From positions 6,510,001 to 6,574,000 of the forward strand of contig NZ_CP160402.1 in the NCBI RefSeq assembly GCF_040730185.1: a DNA stretch of 64,000 nt, written 5' to 3'. Source of the stretch: Streptomyces sp. Je 1-332 (GTDB lineage: Bacteria > Actinomycetota > Actinomycetes > Streptomycetales > Streptomycetaceae). The position numbers and the translations under genes were made by a program. A model generated the notes under the pieces. It did not search any database. It was not told the origin of the DNA and worked only from the letters and a program-made list of their open reading frames with translations. This document shows positions 1-8,649 of the stretch, piece by piece; positions within the stretch are counted from its first letter, which is position 1, and the number at the start of each line of letters is the position of its first letter.

Positions 1-1
1 G

Positions 2-166
2 GGCCCTCCGGACGACGGCGAAGGCCCGGACGCGGAACTGGGACTCTGGGCCGGAAACCTCCCCCTGACGTCCAGTTGGGGCACCCCGACCGCCGACCCG
101 CTGCTGCCGCCGGGCATCGCGGTCCCGCGGCACATCGCGGAGCGGGGCGGGAGGCGGCACGGCTGA
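2..166 (+). CDS. C-terminal fragment of a pyridoxamine 5'-phosphate oxidase-like protein (5'-truncated by window edge)
   Basis: The second reading frame from the left edge stays open for 54 codons and stops at TGA 164-166. The visible tail contains LGLWAGNLPLTSSWGTP followed by a Pro-rich end (GIAVPRHI). This is the usual last segment of the FMN-binding split-barrel proteins related to pyridoxamine phosphate oxidase, in which W-A-G-x-x-P-L precedes a G-x-P and an acidic/Pro-rich C-terminus. The 5' end lies outside the window, so neither length nor start can be judged. It could be a general flavin or heme-binding PPOX protein; substrate is unknown. The following 170 bp up to the lyase hold no gene that I can support. 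Confidence 0.6.
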   Translation, partial: GPPDDGEGPDAELGLWAGNLPLTSSWGTPTADPLLPPGIAVPRHIAERGGRRHG

Positions 167-336
167 GGGGGACGAGAGCCGGGCCGGCCGGGGCTGAGCC
201 GCTGCTCCGATCGGTCCGTGCTGCGGGGCGGCGGGGCGCTCACCCTTGTCGTCGCCCTGGGCATCTGCTTGACTCCGCCCGCCAGAACGCGAGTACGCCA
301 GAACGCCAGTACGCCATCTCACCGGCGGAGGTCGCC

Positions 337-2880
337 ATGGACATCACCCGCAGACGTCTGTTGGCCGCCCTGTCGGCCGCCGGTCTCCTGGCGGTGGTCC
401 CCGCACCGCCCGTCAGCGCCGCCGTGGCCGCGGCCGGCGGCGAACGCCTCCTGGCCAACACCGTCGGGATCTTCGCGGGGACCGCCGAGTCCAACGCACG
501 CCCAGAGACGGCCGCCAAGCTCGCCGCGATCGACAGGACGGCCCGGACGAACCTGAAGGCGATGGACGACGCGGGCGAGGGCGAGCTCTTCGCCGGTCAG
601 GCGCTCGGCACCGACGACGCCAACCTCAACACGGCCTTCAAGCGGCTGTACGAGATCGCCCTCGCCACCCGCACACCGGGCTCCCTCTCCGACCTCCACG
701 GGAACACGGCCGTGCAGCGCCGCGTGATCGACGGCCTCGGATGGCTGCACGAGCGCTACTACGGCGACCAGTCCAAGGGCTACTACGGCAACTGGTTCAA
801 CTGGGAGATCGGCATCTCCCAGTCCGTCAGCAAGACCCTCGTACTCCTCGTCGACGAAGTGCGCGCCTACAAGCCCGACCTCGTCACCACGTACGTCGCC
901 TCGATGGACGCCTACCTCCGCAACGGCACCGACGGTGACGTGAACCTGGACTCGCGTTTCCACACCGGCGCCAACCTCGCCGACATCACCACCAACCGGA
1001 TCCTTCAGGGCGCGCTCCTCGGCTCCGGCGGCGAGGCCCGCATCCGCAAGGCCCTCACCGACCAGCTGACGGTCTTCGTCACGATCGACCCCTACCGCCT
1101 CAACCACGGTGTGACGGACGGCCATTACGCCGACGGCTCCTTCATCCAGCACGCCTCCGTCGCGTACACGGGCTCGTACGGCAAAGGTCTGCTCACCCGG
1201 GTCGTGCAGAGTCTCAAGATCCTCGACGGCACGGGCTTCGCGCACGGCGAGGAGCTCGTGCCGACCATCCAGAAATGGGTGCGCGACGGCTTCGCGCCGC
1301 TCATCTTCGAGGGCTGGATGATGGAGATCGTCAAGGGGCGCGCGGTGTCGCGGCCGGACGGCGGCTACGTCGACGTCGCGGTCGTGGTCGAGGCCGTGGT
1401 CGACCTCTCGTCCCTCTCCACCGGCGCCGACGCCACCGCCCTGAAGAGCTACGTGAAGCACATCCGCTCCACCTCGCGCGCCGCGCTCGACCCGACCGCG
1501 TTCGTATCGCCGGTCAGCGTCGCGCTCTACGCCGACATCATCGGGGACGCGTCGGTGCCGCCCGCCGACCTGAACCCCGCCTCGCGCAGCGTCGCCTTCA
1601 ACGCCATGGACAAGACCGTCCACCGCAGACCGGGTTACGCCTTCGCGCTCGCGCGCAGCTCGGACCGGATCAGCAAGTACGAGTACATGAGCGGCGAGAA
1701 CCTCATGCCGTGGTTCCAGGGCGACGGCGCGTACTACCTCTACCTCTCAGGTCAGGACCAGACGCAGGCGTACGGGGTCGACTACTACACCACGGTCTCG
1801 CCGTACGGCCTGGCGGGAGTCACCGCGCCCGTCGAGCAGCGCCGGACGGTCCCGGACCTCTACGGGAAGCCGTACTACGACAACCCCGGCCACCCCCTGA
1901 ACTTCACCGCGTCGTCCGAGTCGCAGAACAAGTACGTCTACTTCCCGCGCGGCACCAACCAGTACTCGGGGGGCGCCGTCCTCGGGACGTACGGCGCGGC
2001 CGGGGCGGTGCAGTCCAGTGACGCAGCCTTCCACGACCGGGAGTTGCTGCCGGACGACTTCGTCGTCCACCGGGGCGCGACGGCGACGAAGTCGTGGTTC
2101 CTGCTCGACGAGGAGATCGTCGTGCTCGCGGCGGGGGTCGGCGACGGCGCGGGGCGGGCCGTGACGACGACGGTCGACGCGCGGACCGCGGCACCGGACG
2201 ACCAGGTCTCCGTCACCGGGGAGCTGCGTGACGGCCGCCCCTGGACCGGCGCGGGCACGGGCGACCTCCGGTGGCTGCGCTACGCCAACGCCACGCAGCG
2301 CACCTCCGTCGGCTACGTCTTCCTGGACACCCCGAAGGTGCGGGTCGCCCTGGACAAGGTCACCCGAAGCCGCCGGGCCGTCCGCACCGCGAACCCGGAC
2401 ACCGCGGTGACGCGCACGGTCCTCGGCGTGAGCGTGGACCGGGCTGCCGGGGCCCGGCCCGTCCGCCTGGCGTACGCGCTCGTGCCGAACGCGGCCGACG
2501 CGGGGCTGCGGTCCTACCGGGGCGGACGGCCGCTGGAGGTCCTGGCGAACACGGTCCGGCTGCAGGCCGTCAGCCACGCCGGCCTGGGCCTGACCGCCGC
2601 GAACAGCTTCACGGCGGGCCGTCACGAGGTCGCGGGTCTGCGGATCGATGGGCCCGCCTCCGTACTCGTACGGCGCGAGCGGCGCGGCACCACCACCGTG
2701 GCGGTGTCCGACCCGACGATGGACCGCGCCGGGATCAGCGTGTGGCTGCGCGGCCGTCCGCTGCGGGAGGTGAGGGCGGACAAGGGGGTGCGCGTGATCC
2801 GGGCCCACGGCGGGACCCGGATAGACGTGAACACCCGCCAGGCGTACGGCAGAAGCTTCACGGTGACGCTGCGGGGCTGA
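337..2880 (+). CDS. Secreted polysaccharide lyase family 8 (hyaluronate/chondroitin/xanthan lyase type)
   Basis: A protein of 847 residues. I chose ATG 337 because the preceding in-frame stretch is unlike coding sequence and because this start gives a twin-arginine signal: DITRRRLLAALSAAG, a hydrophobic core, then an Ala-rich cleavage region near residues 28-33. PL8 enzymes break uronic-acid polysaccharides by beta-elimination outside the cell. The family's catalytic-tunnel motifs are present: NWFNWEIGIS at about 152-161, TGANLADITTN at about 211-221, and QHASVAYTGSYG at about 271-282 with the expected His and Tyr. Beta-sandwich domains make up the second half. Length is normal for the family. 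The exact substrate (hyaluronan, chondroitin or xanthan) cannot be read from sequence. It converges on the ferredoxin gene. Confidence 0.9.
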   Translation: MDITRRRLLAALSAAGLLAVVPAPPVSAAVAAAGGERLLANTVGIFAGTAESNARPETAAKLAAIDRTARTNLKAMDDAGEGELFAGQALGTDDANLNTAFKRLYEIALATRTPGSLSDLHGNTAVQRRVIDGLGWLHERYYGDQSKGYYGNWFNWEIGISQSVSKTLVLLVDEVRAYKPDLVTTYVASMDAYLRNGTDGDVNLDSRFHTGANLADITTNRILQGALLGSGGEARIRKALTDQLTVFVTIDPYRLNHGVTDGHYADGSFIQHASVAYTGSYGKGLLTRVVQSLKILDGTGFAHGEELVPTIQKWVRDGFAPLIFEGWMMEIVKGRAVSRPDGGYVDVAVVVEAVVDLSSLSTGADATALKSYVKHIRSTSRAALDPTAFVSPVSVALYADIIGDASVPPADLNPASRSVAFNAMDKTVHRRPGYAFALARSSDRISKYEYMSGENLMPWFQGDGAYYLYLSGQDQTQAYGVDYYTTVSPYGLAGVTAPVEQRRTVPDLYGKPYYDNPGHPLNFTASSESQNKYVYFPRGTNQYSGGAVLGTYGAAGAVQSSDAAFHDRELLPDDFVVHRGATATKSWFLLDEEIVVLAAGVGDGAGRAVTTTVDARTAAPDDQVSVTGELRDGRPWTGAGTGDLRWLRYANATQRTSVGYVFLDTPKVRVALDKVTRSRRAVRTANPDTAVTRTVLGVSVDRAAGARPVRLAYALVPNAADAGLRSYRGGRPLEVLANTVRLQAVSHAGLGLTAANSFTAGRHEVAGLRIDGPASVLVRRERRGTTTVAVSDPTMDRAGISVWLRGRPLREVRADKGVRVIRAHGGTRIDVNTRQAYGRSFTVTLRG

Positions 2881-2960
2881 CAACTGCCGCGAGGGCGGAG
2901 GGGCTTGGTCCGATGCCGCTACTGCAGTGGGGTCACTGAGCCCACAGCCAGGCCGAACAG

Positions 2961-3170
2961 CTACTCACCCGGGGAATCGTCGACGGTGACGGCCCGCACC
3001 GGGCAGGCCCGCACGGCCTCGCGCACCAGCGGGTCACCGCCGCCGTCAGCGCGGCCGGGGAGCACCTCGCTGAAGCCGTCGTCGTCCTGGGTGAAGACGC
3101 TCGGCGCGGTGAGCGCGCACATCCCCGCGCCCACGCACCGCTCCTTGTCCACATGAACGTTCACGCTCAT
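2961..3170 (-). CDS. [3Fe-4S]-type ferredoxin, redox partner of the adjacent P450
   Basis: A 69-residue acidic protein. Cys12 and Cys18 (CVGAGMC) and Cys56 followed by Pro give the three-Cys pattern C-x5-C...CP of single-cluster [3Fe-4S] ferredoxins. The middle position that would supply a fourth ligand is Ala/Gly. ATG 3170 is preceded by GGAGG-type ribosome-binding sequence. The gene begins 20 bp after the P450 stop on the same strand, so the two are almost certainly one transcript. Its role is to pass electrons from a ferredoxin reductase (not encoded nearby) to the P450. Confidence 0.9.
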   Translation of the reverse strand: MSVNVHVDKERCVGAGMCALTAPSVFTQDDDGFSEVLPGRADGGGDPLVREAVRACPVRAVTVDDSPGE

Positions 3171-3190
3171 CGCCTCCGCTCCTCCATCTC

Positions 3191-4393
3191 CTACCAAGTG
3201 ACGGGGAGTTCGAGCATCCCCTGGATCGTGTCGCCCGGCTTGAACGGAATCTCCCGTGCGGGCACCGCTAGGCGCAGCTCCGGCATCCGGTCGAAAAGCG
3301 TCCGCAGGGCGATCTCGATCTCGGTGCGGGCGAGGTTCTGACCGAGGCACTGGTGGATGCCGAAGCCGAAGGCGAGATGGTGGCGGTCGGCACGGTGGAA
3401 GTCGAGCTCCTCCGGCGTCTCGTAGGCCGCGCCGTCGCGGTTGATGAGGGAGGTGGAGAAGATGACGCCGTCGTCCGCGCGGATGGTGCTCTCAGCGATG
3501 TCGATGTCCTCCTTCGCCACTCGCAGCATGCCGTCCGCGATGGACAGGAAGCGCAGCAGCTCCTCGACGGCCGCCGGCATCAACTCCCGCTCGGCGCGCA
3601 GTTCGGCGAGCTGAGCGGGGTGTTGCAGGAGCGTGAACACCCCCAGGGAGATCATGTTCGCCGTGGTCTCGTGCCCCGCGACCAGCAGGATCGTCGCCAG
3701 GCTGACCAGTTCGTCGCGGTCGAGCGCACCCTCGACGAGCTGCCGCTGGATCAGCTCGTCGAGGAGCCCGTCTCCCGGCCTATGCCGCTTGCGGTCGATC
3801 AACGCGTGGAAATACGCGTCCAGTTCGTCCCGCGCCAGCTCCGTGTCCTCGGCGCGGGGGCCGCGAAGCAGCCGGCGCGACTGCTCCTCGAAGAACTCGT
3901 GATCGGCGTAGGGCACTCCGAGGAGGGCACAGATCACCATGGAAGGAACCGGCAGCGCGTACGCGCCGACCAGCTCGGCCGGTGACCCCTGCGCCTCCAT
4001 GGCGTCGAGGAGCCGGTCGACCGTCTCCTGGATCCGGGGCCGCAGCGCGGCGATCCGCTTGACGGAGAAACTGGGGATCAGCATGCGGCGCTGCGCGTTG
4101 TGCACGGGGTCGTCGACGCCGAGCAGGGCGACCCGGCGGTTGCGTATCCGCGCGAAGCGTTCGGTCGGCGCGGGAAACGCCTCGTTCTCGCGGTCGGTGG
4201 ACAGGCGCGGGTCGATGAGCAGATCACGGGCGGTGGCCTGCCCGGTGACCACCCAGACGGAACGCCCGTCGAACAACCGCACCCGCGAGAGCGGCCGGGC
4301 CTCGCGGAGCGGCTCGTACGACTCGGGCGGGTGGTAGGGGCAGGTGCGGTCCTGCGGGAAGGCGACTGACTCGGACGCGACTGACTCGGTCAT
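3191..4393 (-). CDS. Cytochrome P450 (bacterial class I, CYP105-like)
   Basis: A 400-residue soluble monooxygenase of the usual streptomycete length. The I-helix oxygen-activation motif AGHETT is present, the K-helix E-x-x-R lies in EELLR, and the heme loop reads FGFGIHQCLGQ with the proximal ligand at Cys349. The gene precedes a [3Fe-4S] ferredoxin by 20 bp, the typical P450-ferredoxin operon. An AraC gene lies 147 bp upstream on the same strand. A 15-bp palindrome sits about 46 bp before the start. The substrate is not predictable; CYP105-type enzymes oxidise xenobiotics and secondary metabolites. ATG 4393 follows a GAGG ribosome-binding sequence. Confidence 0.93.
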   Translation of the reverse strand: MTESVASESVAFPQDRTCPYHPPESYEPLREARPLSRVRLFDGRSVWVVTGQATARDLLIDPRLSTDRENEAFPAPTERFARIRNRRVALLGVDDPVHNAQRRMLIPSFSVKRIAALRPRIQETVDRLLDAMEAQGSPAELVGAYALPVPSMVICALLGVPYADHEFFEEQSRRLLRGPRAEDTELARDELDAYFHALIDRKRHRPGDGLLDELIQRQLVEGALDRDELVSLATILLVAGHETTANMISLGVFTLLQHPAQLAELRAERELMPAAVEELLRFLSIADGMLRVAKEDIDIAESTIRADDGVIFSTSLINRDGAAYETPEELDFHRADRHHLAFGFGIHQCLGQNLARTEIEIALRTLFDRMPELRLAVPAREIPFKPGDTIQGMLELPVTW

Positions 4394-4438
4394 GGACGTA
4401 CCTCACAAGCGGAGGGGCTCCTTTTACCTGTCCCATTG

Positions 4439-4453
4439 GATGCCTGGGGCATC
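4439..4453. promoter_or_regulatory. 15-bp palindrome upstream of the P450 operon
   Basis: GATGCC and GGCATC form perfect 6-bp arms around TGG, centred about 53 bp before the P450 start codon and within the gap between the araC-type gene and the P450. A promoter-proximal operator is a reasonable reading; no regulator is identified. Confidence 0.35.
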
Positions 4454-4539
4454 TAGTTGGTCCACGCCAAGACAAGCCAGATCGCACCCGATCCGCGGCG
4501 CGAGACTGGCCGGAACCAACGGGTCGACGGCAGGATGCT

Positions 4540-5565
4540 TCAGGAACCCGGAGGCTCCGCCCCGCCCTGCCCCTGCGTGCGTATCGCTCGCGGGGTCGTC
4601 CTCCACCAGCGGCGGCAGCAGCGGTTCAGGGCCGACTGTTCGGAGAGGCCCAGGAGCAGGGCGACCTGACCCAGGGGGAGGTCCGTTTCCGTGAGGTAGC
4701 GGTGCGCCGCCGTGCGTCGTTCGGCGTCGATGACCTCGGCGAACGTCGTGCCCGCGGCGCGCAACCGGCGCTGCAGGGTCCGCGGATGGACGTTCAGGAG
4801 GTGCGCGACGGTGCCGATCTCCGGTGGTGATGTGCCGAGCGAGCGGCCCACCACGGCTCGCACGCCGCTGACGATGTCCGTTCGCTCCGCGGGCAGTTGC
4901 TCGTCCAGATACGCGAGGGCGAGGCGGCGCAGATGGGCGTTGCCGCCGCCAAGCGACCGGTCGGCCAGGCTGAGCGGGACGCGCAGCAGCGCCGCGGGGC
5001 GGTCCGCCTTCACGGGTACGCCGAAGAAGTCCTCGTACGCCGACAGCGGGGCGAGGAGCGGATGCGGCAGTTCGACCGAGCCGAGGCCGTACGGGCCGAC
5101 CAGGTAGACGATGGCCCGGTGCATGAACCCCAGGGAGAGGTCGATGCCCTGCGGTGGCGCCGCCACCCCCTCGCGCACGCCGTAGCGCAGGGCGGCCACC
5201 CCCGGCGTGCCGTACGGGTCCGGCTCCAGGCTCAGGCTCAGCGAGCGCGCGTGGACGAACAGATAGCGCGTGGTGCACTCCAGGGCGTCCCCGAGCGTGG
5301 CGGAGTTCTGGATGGCGAGGGCCAGGGCGCCGAGCATGCCCAGGTCCTGCCGGGCCGCGATGCGCAGGCCGAGGTCGGGGCAGGCGAGGTCCTCCGCGGC
5401 CAGCTCCAGTACCGTGGCCATCGCCTCCTCCGGCACCAGGAGGTCGTCCCCGTCGAGCGCCGCCGTGGGCACGCCCGCCTGCCGGGCGTACGCCTCGGCG
5501 TCGCCGCCTAGCTCCGCCACCGTGGCGCGGAAACCACGCAGCCCCGCCGATCTGATCACGGACAT
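4540..5565 (-). CDS. AraC-family transcriptional regulator (VirS/OruR-like)
   Basis: A 341-residue regulator. The N-terminal part (about 20-200) resembles the arabinose-binding-type domain of the OruR/VirS branch, and the C-terminus carries the AraC double helix-turn-helix (HLLNVHPRTLQRRLRAAG, then GQVALLLGLSEQSALNRCCRRW). I chose ATG 5565 over a TTG at 5601: the 12 extra codons would consist of two near-identical 16-bp repeats that look like operator DNA, and 341 residues matches VirS. It is divergent from a flavin monooxygenase (5635), the same layout as mycobacterial virS/mymA, so activation of that gene is the likely job. It lies upstream of and co-directional with the P450 operon. Confidence 0.85.
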   Translation of the reverse strand: MSVIRSAGLRGFRATVAELGGDAEAYARQAGVPTAALDGDDLLVPEEAMATVLELAAEDLACPDLGLRIAARQDLGMLGALALAIQNSATLGDALECTTRYLFVHARSLSLSLEPDPYGTPGVAALRYGVREGVAAPPQGIDLSLGFMHRAIVYLVGPYGLGSVELPHPLLAPLSAYEDFFGVPVKADRPAALLRVPLSLADRSLGGGNAHLRRLALAYLDEQLPAERTDIVSGVRAVVGRSLGTSPPEIGTVAHLLNVHPRTLQRRLRAAGTTFAEVIDAERRTAAHRYLTETDLPLGQVALLLGLSEQSALNRCCRRWWRTTPRAIRTQGQGGAEPPGS

Positions 5566-5601
5566 GTCGTCCAGGGTCAAAGATCTGTCGTCCCGGGTCA
5601 A
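5565..5601. promoter_or_regulatory. Two 16-bp direct repeats with 21-bp period: probable AraC operator
   Basis: TGTCGTCCAGGGTCAA at 5565-5580 and TGTCGTCCCGGGTCAA at 5586-5601 differ at one base. Their spacing of two helical turns is the arrangement bound by the two helix-turn-helix motifs of AraC dimers. They lie immediately at the start of the AraC-type gene and 34 bp before the divergent monooxygenase start, a position suited to autoregulation and activation. Confidence 0.65.
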
Positions 5602-5634
5602 TTCCTGCCGGGTGTACTTCCGGACACTGAAGGA

Positions 5635-7260
5635 ATGACGTACTCCGCAGACTCAAGGACCGAAGGCCCGGAAGGCGCCGCCGAACCCGGCACCCCCGTC
5701 GAGCACATCGACGTCGTGATCGTGGGCGCCGGGCTCTCCGGCGTCGGCGCCGCATACCGGCTGCAGACCGAGTGCCCCGAGCGCTCGTACGCGATCATCG
5801 AGGCGCGGCAGTCCATGGGCGGCACCTGGGACCTGTTCCGCTACCCGGGCGTCCGCTCGGACTCCGACATGTTCACCCTCGGCTACGCCTTCAAGCCCTG
5901 GCGCGACACGAAGGTGCTCGCCGACGGCCGGTCCATCCTGAGCTACATCAAGGAGACGGCGGCGGAGTTCGGCATCGACCGGCGTATCCGCTACGGCACC
6001 AAGGTCGTCGGCGCGGACTGGTCCACCGCGACGGCGCGCTGGACGGTGACCCTGGAGCGCAGCGACTCGGATGGCAGCCGCACCCTGACCACCATCACCT
6101 GCGACTTCCTGTACTCCTGCGCGGGCTACTACAACTACGACCAGGGCCACGCACCGGAGTTCGCGGGCGTCGACTCCTTCACCGGCACGGTCGTGCACCC
6201 GCAGTTCTGGCCCGAGGACCTGGACCACGCGGGCAAGCGCGTGATCGTCATCGGCAGCGGCGCCACCGCCGTCACCCTGGTACCCGCGATGGCACGGAGC
6301 GCCGCGCACGTCACCATGCTGCAGCGCAGCCCGACCTGGATCGGCTCGCTGCCCTCGCGGGACAGGCTCGCCGACGGCATCCGCGCCGTACTGCCCGCGA
6401 GCGCCGCGCACCGGGTCGTGCGGACGAAGAACATCCTCTTCGCCATCGGCCTCTACCAGTTCTGCCGCCGCAGCCCGAAGGCCGCGCGCAAACTGCTCAC
6501 CGGCCTCAACAAGCGCATCGTCAAGGACGACCGCCTGGTCGCCGACCACCTCACGCCGTCCTACGACCCCCGGGACCAGCGGCTTTGCGCGGTGCCCGAC
6601 GCCGACCTGTTCGAGTCGCTGAAGGCGGGTGACGCCGAGATCGTCACCGACCACATCGACCGCTTCGTCCCCGAAGGCGTCCGGCTGAAGTCCGGCCGTG
6701 TCCTGGAGGCCGACGTCGTCGTGACCGCCACCGGGCTCCAACTCCTCGCCTTCGGCGGCATCGAGCCCCGCGTCGACGGTCAACCGGTCGAGCTGAACCG
6801 GCAGTTCGTGTGGCGCGGCGCGATGATGACGGGCGTACCCAACTTCGCCGTGTGCATCGGCTACACCAACGCGTCGTGGACGCTGCGCGCCGACCTCACG
6901 TCCCGGCTCGTCTGCAAGGTGCTCAACCACATGCGCGCCAACGACTACGCGGCGGTGGAACCGAAGCCGGCCGGCACGCTCGACGAACGTCCGCTGCTCG
7001 ACCTCGCCTCCGGATACGTCCAGCGCTCCATCGACGCCTTCCCCCGGCAGGGCGACCGCGGCCCCTGGAAGGTCCGGCAGAACTACCTGCTCGACGCCGC
7101 GTCGACGATGCGCACCAACCTGCGCCGGACGCTGGCGCCCACGCCGCTGTCCGCCGTGCGCCGGGCCCGCGCGGCGGCGGCCGCGTCACCCGTCCCGGCC
7201 GGGGGCGTCGCGGCCGGGCCCGTCGCGGCCGGGCGGGAAAAAGGTTGGCGCTCCGACTGA
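5635..7260 (+). CDS. Baeyer-Villiger-type flavin monooxygenase (EthA/MymA-like)
   Basis: A 541-residue FAD- and NADPH-dependent monooxygenase. The first Rossmann motif GAGLSG is at 31-36, the Baeyer-Villiger fingerprint FTGTVVHPQFWP (F-x-G-x3-H-x3-W-P) at 182-193, and the second nucleotide motif GSGATA near 207. These enzymes insert oxygen next to ketones or oxidise sulfur and nitrogen. Overall resemblance is to the EthA/MymA group. The low-complexity Ala/Pro/Gly tail after about 510 is extra. It is divergent from an AraC regulator with direct-repeat operators between them. AAGGA directly abuts ATG 5635, too close for normal initiation, so a leaderless or very short-leader transcript is possible. 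Confidence 0.9.
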   Translation: MTYSADSRTEGPEGAAEPGTPVEHIDVVIVGAGLSGVGAAYRLQTECPERSYAIIEARQSMGGTWDLFRYPGVRSDSDMFTLGYAFKPWRDTKVLADGRSILSYIKETAAEFGIDRRIRYGTKVVGADWSTATARWTVTLERSDSDGSRTLTTITCDFLYSCAGYYNYDQGHAPEFAGVDSFTGTVVHPQFWPEDLDHAGKRVIVIGSGATAVTLVPAMARSAAHVTMLQRSPTWIGSLPSRDRLADGIRAVLPASAAHRVVRTKNILFAIGLYQFCRRSPKAARKLLTGLNKRIVKDDRLVADHLTPSYDPRDQRLCAVPDADLFESLKAGDAEIVTDHIDRFVPEGVRLKSGRVLEADVVVTATGLQLLAFGGIEPRVDGQPVELNRQFVWRGAMMTGVPNFAVCIGYTNASWTLRADLTSRLVCKVLNHMRANDYAAVEPKPAGTLDERPLLDLASGYVQRSIDAFPRQGDRGPWKVRQNYLLDAASTMRTNLRRTLAPTPLSAVRRARAAAAASPVPAGGVAAGPVAAGREKGWRSD

Positions 7261-7288
7261 GGCCGGGGCTAGGGTTGGTTCCGTTCCA

Positions 7289-7311
7289 CCGGCGGCCGTG
7301 AAGGCCGTCGG
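7289..7311 (+). terminator. Hairpin downstream of the flavin monooxygenase
   Basis: CCGGCGGCC pairs with GGCCGTCGG (9 bp, one G-T) around a GTGAA loop, starting 29 bp after the monooxygenase stop. No U-tract follows, as is normal in Streptomyces. It could instead belong to the leader of the next transcript. Confidence 0.4.
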
Positions 7312-7348
7312 TCGTCGGCGGAGTGTGTGAATCCAGGAGGTGTGACCG

Positions 7349-7420
7349 ATGGCTGTCGTTGAGATGGGCGCTGCCCGCATCGAGAAGTCCGTTCATTCCA
7401 CCTCCGTGGCCACCGGCTGA
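7349..7420 (+). CDS. Possible 23-residue leader peptide upstream of rsgA
   Basis: ATG 7349 is preceded by a perfect AGGAGG (7335-7340) with 8-nt spacing, better than the site used by rsgA itself. The product begins MAVVEMGAARIEKSVHS and stops at TGA 7418. It ends 64 bp before the presumed rsgA start. I do not recognise the peptide. It may be a real small protein or an upstream ORF that tunes rsgA translation; conservation is unknown. Confidence 0.35.
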   Translation: MAVVEMGAARIEKSVHSTSVATG

Positions 7421-7484
7421 CCTTCCTCTTATGACGCGCGCCAGCGTGCGCGTGCGCCGGGGCCACCCCTGTGAAGGGTCCCCC

Positions 7485-8612
7485 TTGTCTTCCTCTTCTC
7501 CATCCCAGAGTCGATCCCACGCTTCATCCTCGGCCCCGCACCCTCTCGCGCCCTACGGCTGGGACGAGGACTGGGAAGCCGAGTTCACCCCGTACGCGGC
7601 GCAGGGCCTGCTGCCCGGCCGTGTCCTGCGCGTCGACCGAGGCCAGTGCGACGTCGTCACACCGAACGGCACGGTCCGTGCCGACACCGAGTTCGTCGTG
7701 CCCCGCGACCCGATGAAGGTGGTGTGCACGGGGGACTGGGCCGCCGTCGACCCCGACGGTGGCGATCCCCGGTACGTCCGTACGCTGCTGCCGCGCCGGA
7801 CGGCCTTCGTGCGGTCCACGTCCTCGAAGCGGTCCGAGGGGCAGATCCTCGCTGCCAACGTCGACCACGCGATCATCGCGGTCTCGCTCGCCGTCGAGCT
7901 CGACCTCGGCCGGATCGAACGGTTCCTGGCCCTGGCCTGGGAGTCCGGGGCCCAGCCGCTGGTCGTCCTCACCAAGGCCGACCTGGTTCCGGACGCCACC
8001 GGCCTGTCCTATCTGGTCGAGGACGTCGAGACCTCGGCCCCCGGCGTCCAGGTGCTCCCGGTCAGCGCGACGACCGGGGAAGGCGTCGACATCCTGTGCG
8101 CCGTCGTCGCCGGCGGTACGTCCGTCCTGCTCGGCCAGTCCGGAGCGGGCAAGTCGACGCTGGCCAACGCGCTGGTGGGCGAGGACGTCATGGACGTCAA
8201 CGCCGCCCGTGACGTGGACGGCAAGGGCCGCCACACCACGACCACCCGCAACCTCCTCGTGCTCCCCGCGGGCGGCGTACTCATCGATACGCCGGGACTG
8301 CGCGGCGTCGGCCTGTTCGACGCGGGGGCGGGCGTCGGCCAGGTCTTCGCCGAGATCGAGGAGCTGGCGGCCGACTGCCGCTTCCACGACTGCGCCCACG
8401 CGGCCGAGCCCGGCTGCGCGGTACTCGCCGCCGTGGCGGACGGCACACTCCCCGACCGCCGCCTCGACAGCTACCGCAAGCTGATCCGCGAGAACCAGCG
8501 CATCGTCGCCAAGACGGACGCGAAACTCCGCGCGGACATGCGCCGCCTGTGGAAGCTGCGGGGCGCGGAGGGCAAGGCGGCGATGGAGGCGAAGCGGGGG
8601 CGCGTCCGCTAG
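7485..8612 (+). CDS. rsgA: Ribosome small-subunit-dependent GTPase RsgA
   Basis: A circularly permuted GTPase that helps mature the 30S subunit. The order G4-G1-G3 is visible: TKAD at about 163-166, the P-loop GQSGAGKST at 217-225, then DTPGL. A C-terminal zinc finger follows with Cys and His spaced as CRFHDCAHAAEPGC, and a basic tail. N-terminal residues about 35-100 are the OB-fold. I chose TTG 7485 (375 residues) because GAAGGG lies about 7 nt upstream and the sequence before it is atypical; an ATG at 7431 is the alternative. The stop is only a few bases from an IS110 insertion, which appears to have displaced the natural terminator to 10137. Confidence 0.88.
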   Translation: MSSSSPSQSRSHASSSAPHPLAPYGWDEDWEAEFTPYAAQGLLPGRVLRVDRGQCDVVTPNGTVRADTEFVVPRDPMKVVCTGDWAAVDPDGGDPRYVRTLLPRRTAFVRSTSSKRSEGQILAANVDHAIIAVSLAVELDLGRIERFLALAWESGAQPLVVLTKADLVPDATGLSYLVEDVETSAPGVQVLPVSATTGEGVDILCAVVAGGTSVLLGQSGAGKSTLANALVGEDVMDVNAARDVDGKGRHTTTTRNLLVLPAGGVLIDTPGLRGVGLFDAGAGVGQVFAEIEELAADCRFHDCAHAAEPGCAVLAAVADGTLPDRRLDSYRKLIRENQRIVAKTDAKLRADMRRLWKLRGAEGKAAMEAKRGRVR

Positions 8613-8649
8613 GGGGTGGGCTTGGGGGGGGGTGCCTCTATGTCTTTCG

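Noticed and set aside
240..2883. Long minus-strand and alternative-frame ORFs opposite the polysaccharide lyase
   Set aside because: They are the usual shadow frames of a GC-rich gene: no recognisable domains, wrong codon bias, and the plus-strand lyase is unambiguous.
5566..5601. TTG 5601 as start of the AraC-type regulator
   Set aside because: The added 12 codons are made of two operator-like repeats; ATG 5565 gives the VirS-like length.
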